Shown: piece by piece, positions 5,465 to 7,747 of the stretch | Layout: each line of letters begins with the position of its first letter | Numbering within the stretch: position 1 is the stretch's first letter | NCBI GenBank assembly: GCA_002380945.1 | Contig: DFWO01000096.1 | Span: 1 to 7,747, forward strand | Source of the DNA: Methylococcaceae bacterium UBA4132 | GTDB taxonomy: Bacteria > Pseudomonadota > Gammaproteobacteria > Methylococcales > Methylomonadaceae | Reading direction: 5' to 3' | Length of the DNA stretch: 7,747 nucleotides | The notes under the pieces: generated by a model | Database searches by the model: none | What the model saw: the letters and a program-made list of their open reading frames with translations, nothing else | What the model was told of the DNA's origin: nothing | Program-made: the position numbers and the translations under genes

Positions 5465-6712
5465 ATGAATAGCTTCACTCTGATTTTTTTAATCGCTTTA
5501 ACCCTGTCTTCTGGCATTCAATTTTGGTTGGCTAAACGCCAATCTTTGTACGTTGCTGCACACCGTGATGCAGTGCCTGAAGCCTTTAAAAACACCATTT
5601 CGTTAGCCGCTCATCAAAAAGCCGCTGACTACACATTGGAAAAAGGCAAGCTGGGGCATATTGATAGCATCGTTGGTATTGTTGCTTTGTTACTGCTCAC
5701 CTTGGGGGGCGTTATTAATGCCACTTTTAATTTTTGGGCTTCGGTGATGACTTCGCCTTTAGTGGCAGGGGTTGCGGCAACGGCAACGATTTTTCTCATT
5801 ATGACTTTGATAGAACTGCCTAGTAGCTGGTATCAAACTTTCGTCATTGAAGAAAAATTTGGTTTTAATAAAAGCACGGTACAACAATTTATCAAAGATC
5901 AATTGATGCAACTGGGTTTAGGTGCGGCAATCGGTTTGCCGTTATTGGCGTTAATTCTGTGGGTTATGGATGCCGTCGGTTCGTTTTGGTGGTTATGGGC
6001 GTGGGGTATTTTAATCAGTTTTTCCTTATTAATGAGCTGGCTATACCCTACCCTGATTGCACCGTTATTTAACAAATTCACCCCAATGGAAGACGGCGCA
6101 TTAAAAGACCGTATTTCTGGCTTACTAAGTCGTTGTGGATTTAATAGCCAAGGCATTTTTATCATGGATGGTTCAAAACGTTCAGGACACGGTAACGCTT
6201 ACTTTACTGGCTTAGGCAATAATAAACGTATCGTGTTTTTTGATAATTTGGTGAATTCCTTGGATGATGAAGAATTAGAAGCGGTACTGGCGCATGAATT
6301 GGGGCATTTTAAATGCAAGCACGTTGTTAAAATGTTAGTAGCGACTTCGATTTTGACATTGATTAGCTTTGGTGTGTTAGGTGTGTTAATCAATCAAGAT
6401 TGGTTTTACACAGGCTTAGGTGTTGATGTAGCACAAAAATCTAATGCCGTTGCTTTATTATTATTTATGTTAGTGTCATCCAGTTTTACCTTTTTCATTC
6501 AACCTATTAGCTCGTATTTTCAACGTAAATTTGAATTTGAAGCCGATGATTTTGCCGCTAATCATGCCCAAGCCAGTAAATTGGTCAGTGGTTTGGTGAA
6601 ATTGTATGAAGAAAACGCCAGCACGCTAACACCCGATCCGCTTTACTCTGCCTTTCATTATAGCCATCCGCCTGCGGCTATTCGTGTCGCTCACCTTGAA
6701 GCCAAAGCCTAA
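5465..6712 (+). CDS. M48 family (Ste24-type) membrane zinc metalloprotease
   Basis: 415 residues, the usual size of bacterial Ste24/CAAX prenyl protease 1-like proteins. The zinc site is intact: HELGH at 277-281 (two His ligands, catalytic E278) and FEFEADDFA at 356-364, where E357 is the expected third ligand and D361 is conserved. A YSAFHYSHPP block near the C-terminus (394-403) matches the family's conserved H-x-x-HPP region. About seven membrane segments are visible (roughly 4-22, 67-90, 97-118, 147-170, 172-193, 287-308, 325-348), as in Ste24p. Bacteria lack CAAX prenylation, so the substrate is probably a membrane or misfolded protein; this is inference. It overlaps rsgA by one base, indicating one operon with translational coupling. 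A similar M48-rsgA order, often after orn, is known in other proteobacteria (from memory); here IS remnants lie upstream instead. No obvious RBS supports the ATG, but it starts exactly at the first TM segment. Confidence 0.93.
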   Translation: MNSFTLIFLIALTLSSGIQFWLAKRQSLYVAAHRDAVPEAFKNTISLAAHQKAADYTLEKGKLGHIDSIVGIVALLLLTLGGVINATFNFWASVMTSPLVAGVAATATIFLIMTLIELPSSWYQTFVIEEKFGFNKSTVQQFIKDQLMQLGLGAAIGLPLLALILWVMDAVGSFWWLWAWGILISFSLLMSWLYPTLIAPLFNKFTPMEDGALKDRISGLLSRCGFNSQGIFIMDGSKRSGHGNAYFTGLGNNKRIVFFDNLVNSLDDEELEAVLAHELGHFKCKHVVKMLVATSILTLISFGVLGVLINQDWFYTGLGVDVAQKSNAVALLLFMLVSSSFTFFIQPISSYFQRKFEFEADDFAANHAQASKLVSGLVKLYEENASTLTPDPLYSAFHYSHPPAAIRVAHLEAKA

Positions 6713-7581
6713 TGGCAGCCTTAGAAGGCTTGGTAATTGCCCATTTAGGTCAAGGTATTGCGGTTGAACATGATGACAAAATAGTGTTATGCCAAACCCT
6801 GCGACGGTTAGACACCGTCGCAGTGGGTGACCGTGTGTTATGGACACAATCCGCACTCGACCAAGGGCGCATTGAAACTATCCTACCACGCCGTTCTTTA
6901 CTGGCACGCCCGTCTCGCAATGATAAAGTACGCCCTGTTGCCGCTAACATCGACACCATTTTTGTGGTGTTTGCTGTTGAACCCGCCTGTGATTTTTTGT
7001 TAGTCGATCAATATCTGGCAATCTGTGAAAATCTCAACATTGACGCAGCTTTGATACTCAATAAATCCGACTTACCGCCCTCTGATAGCATCGAACAAGA
7101 ACTACAGACTTATACACGATTAGGCTACGCGCTGTATCGTGTTAGTGCGACAGCCGCACACGGGCTGGATGAATTAAAAAACATACTTAACAATCAGGTG
7201 AGCATTCTGACAGGACAATCGGGCGTAGGTAAATCCTCGCTCACTAACACACTGATTCCCGATAAAGACTTAAAAACCAATACGGTGTCCGCGATTACCA
7301 AACATGGCAGACATACTACCACTGCCGCCACCTTATACCATCTGCCCGAAGGCGGTGATTTAATCGACAGCCCTGGTGTGGCTATTTTTGGTTTGGCTGG
7401 ATTGTCTGAAGCGGATTTAGCTTACGGCTACCGCGAATTTCAACCATTCATTCATCACTGTCAGTTTAATAACTGTCGGCATGTGCAAGATAAGGGCTGT
7501 GCAGTACGGGTAGCAGCGGAAAATGGCGAACTATCAATGACTCGTTATCAGCGGTTTTTGAAGCTAAGAGAAAAAATGTAA
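6712..7581 (+). CDS. rsgA: Small ribosomal subunit biogenesis GTPase RsgA
   Basis: 289 residues. RsgA (YjeQ) is a circularly permuted GTPase that acts late in 30S subunit maturation, its GTPase being stimulated by the 30S particle. Domains run as expected: an N-terminal OB-fold (about 1-75), then the permuted G domain with NKSD (117-120, G4), SAT (145-147, G5), GQSGVGKSS (168-176, P-loop), GRHTTT (199-204, switch I region) and DSPG (219-222, G3). A C-terminal zinc knuckle follows with C250, C255, H257 and C263 (C-x4-C-x-H-x5-C). The N-terminus lacks the basic extension of E. coli RsgA, so it is at the short end of the family. The start ATG shares its A with the TAA of the M48 gene (TAATG) and has no good Shine-Dalgarno of its own, so translation probably depends on termination of the upstream gene. 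Confidence 0.97.
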   Translation: MAALEGLVIAHLGQGIAVEHDDKIVLCQTLRRLDTVAVGDRVLWTQSALDQGRIETILPRRSLLARPSRNDKVRPVAANIDTIFVVFAVEPACDFLLVDQYLAICENLNIDAALILNKSDLPPSDSIEQELQTYTRLGYALYRVSATAAHGLDELKNILNNQVSILTGQSGVGKSSLTNTLIPDKDLKTNTVSAITKHGRHTTTAATLYHLPEGGDLIDSPGVAIFGLAGLSEADLAYGYREFQPFIHHCQFNNCRHVQDKGCAVRVAAENGELSMTRYQRFLKLREKM

Positions 7582-7596
7582 CGTATCATTAATGTC

Positions 7597-7613
7597 CACG
7601 AAAGACACGAAAG
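7597..7613. repeat. Short tandem repeat CACGAAAG
   Basis: CACGAAAG occurs at 7597-7604 and again at 7606-7613, a 9-bp period (CACGAAAGA). This CACGAAAGACACGAAAG string is, from memory, a recurring intergenic motif in several bacterial groups. Here it lies 15 bp after the rsgA stop. Its meaning is unknown. Confidence 0.4.
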
Positions 7614-7639
7614 CGAGTGATAAAAATCTACCAAACGAC

Positions 7640-7672
7640 TTGTAGAGACGTTGCAATGCAACGTCTCTACAA
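7640..7672. repeat. Near-perfect 33-bp palindrome downstream of rsgA
   Basis: TTGTAGAGACGTTGCA (7640-7655) and TGCAACGTCTCTACAA (7657-7672) are perfect 16-bp inverted repeats around a single A. The unit resembles dispersed palindromes of filamentous cyanobacteria (from memory). It could halt transcription of the M48-rsgA operon as a hairpin, but no T-run follows. The rest of 7673-7747 is AT-rich with nothing recognisable. Confidence 0.75.
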
Positions 7673-7747
7673 TGCAGACATTACTCATAACCTTAATTCA
7701 ACATAAGCCTCATAAAGAAACTAGCATTGTTAATTAAGAATAGTTAG

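Overview
The window looks like a stretch of a gammaproteobacterial chromosome of moderate GC content. RsgA and a Ste24-type M48 protease sit in a tight operon, and the intergenic spaces are crowded with palindromic repeats and decayed insertion sequences. The repeat families (GTAGGTTGGG..., GTGGGCGCGA..., TTGTAGAGACGTTGCA...) are, from memory, of a kind common in filamentous cyanobacteria and in large filamentous sulfur bacteria. A Thiotrichales/Beggiatoa-like host is therefore my best guess, but it is an inference and not established from this sequence alone.

Layout. Positions 1-1050 hold the 3' part of a gene for a probable exported, cysteine-paired protein with glycine-rich ends; its start lies outside the window, which opens on an 11-G run. 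A 235-bp gap with a strong hairpin follows. Positions 1286-3013 encode a 575-residue secreted protein with a signal peptide and seven recurring G-[IV]-[YF] strand motifs, suggesting a beta-propeller-like or NxxGxxAF-type repeat protein. Positions 3014-3219 are packed with palindromes, including a 113-bp MITE-like unit. Its terminal repeat supplies the stop codon of the next gene, which lies on the minus strand (3216-4496): a QEGLA-family protein (TIGR02421/DUF1704, related to the MATCAP tyrosine carboxypeptidases) with an HExxxH metal site.

Positions 4596-5281 are an insertion-sequence graveyard on the minus strand. It holds the tail of an IS3-family OrfB, interrupted by the 3' part of an IS5-family transposase, which in turn abuts the first ~110 bp of an apparent IS1-family element. 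None can encode a complete transposase. Positions 5465-7581 are a two-gene plus-strand operon: a seven-TM M48/Ste24 protease and the ribosome-assembly GTPase RsgA, overlapping by one base (TAATG). The window ends with a near-perfect palindrome downstream of rsgA.

The housekeeping part (M48-rsgA) is ordinary. The parts worth a second look are the two unrecognised exported proteins, the opening poly-G tract, the repeat unit that ends the QEGLA gene, and the layered IS remnants. I did not see a CRISPR array, tRNA, rRNA, or a convincing new multi-gene system.
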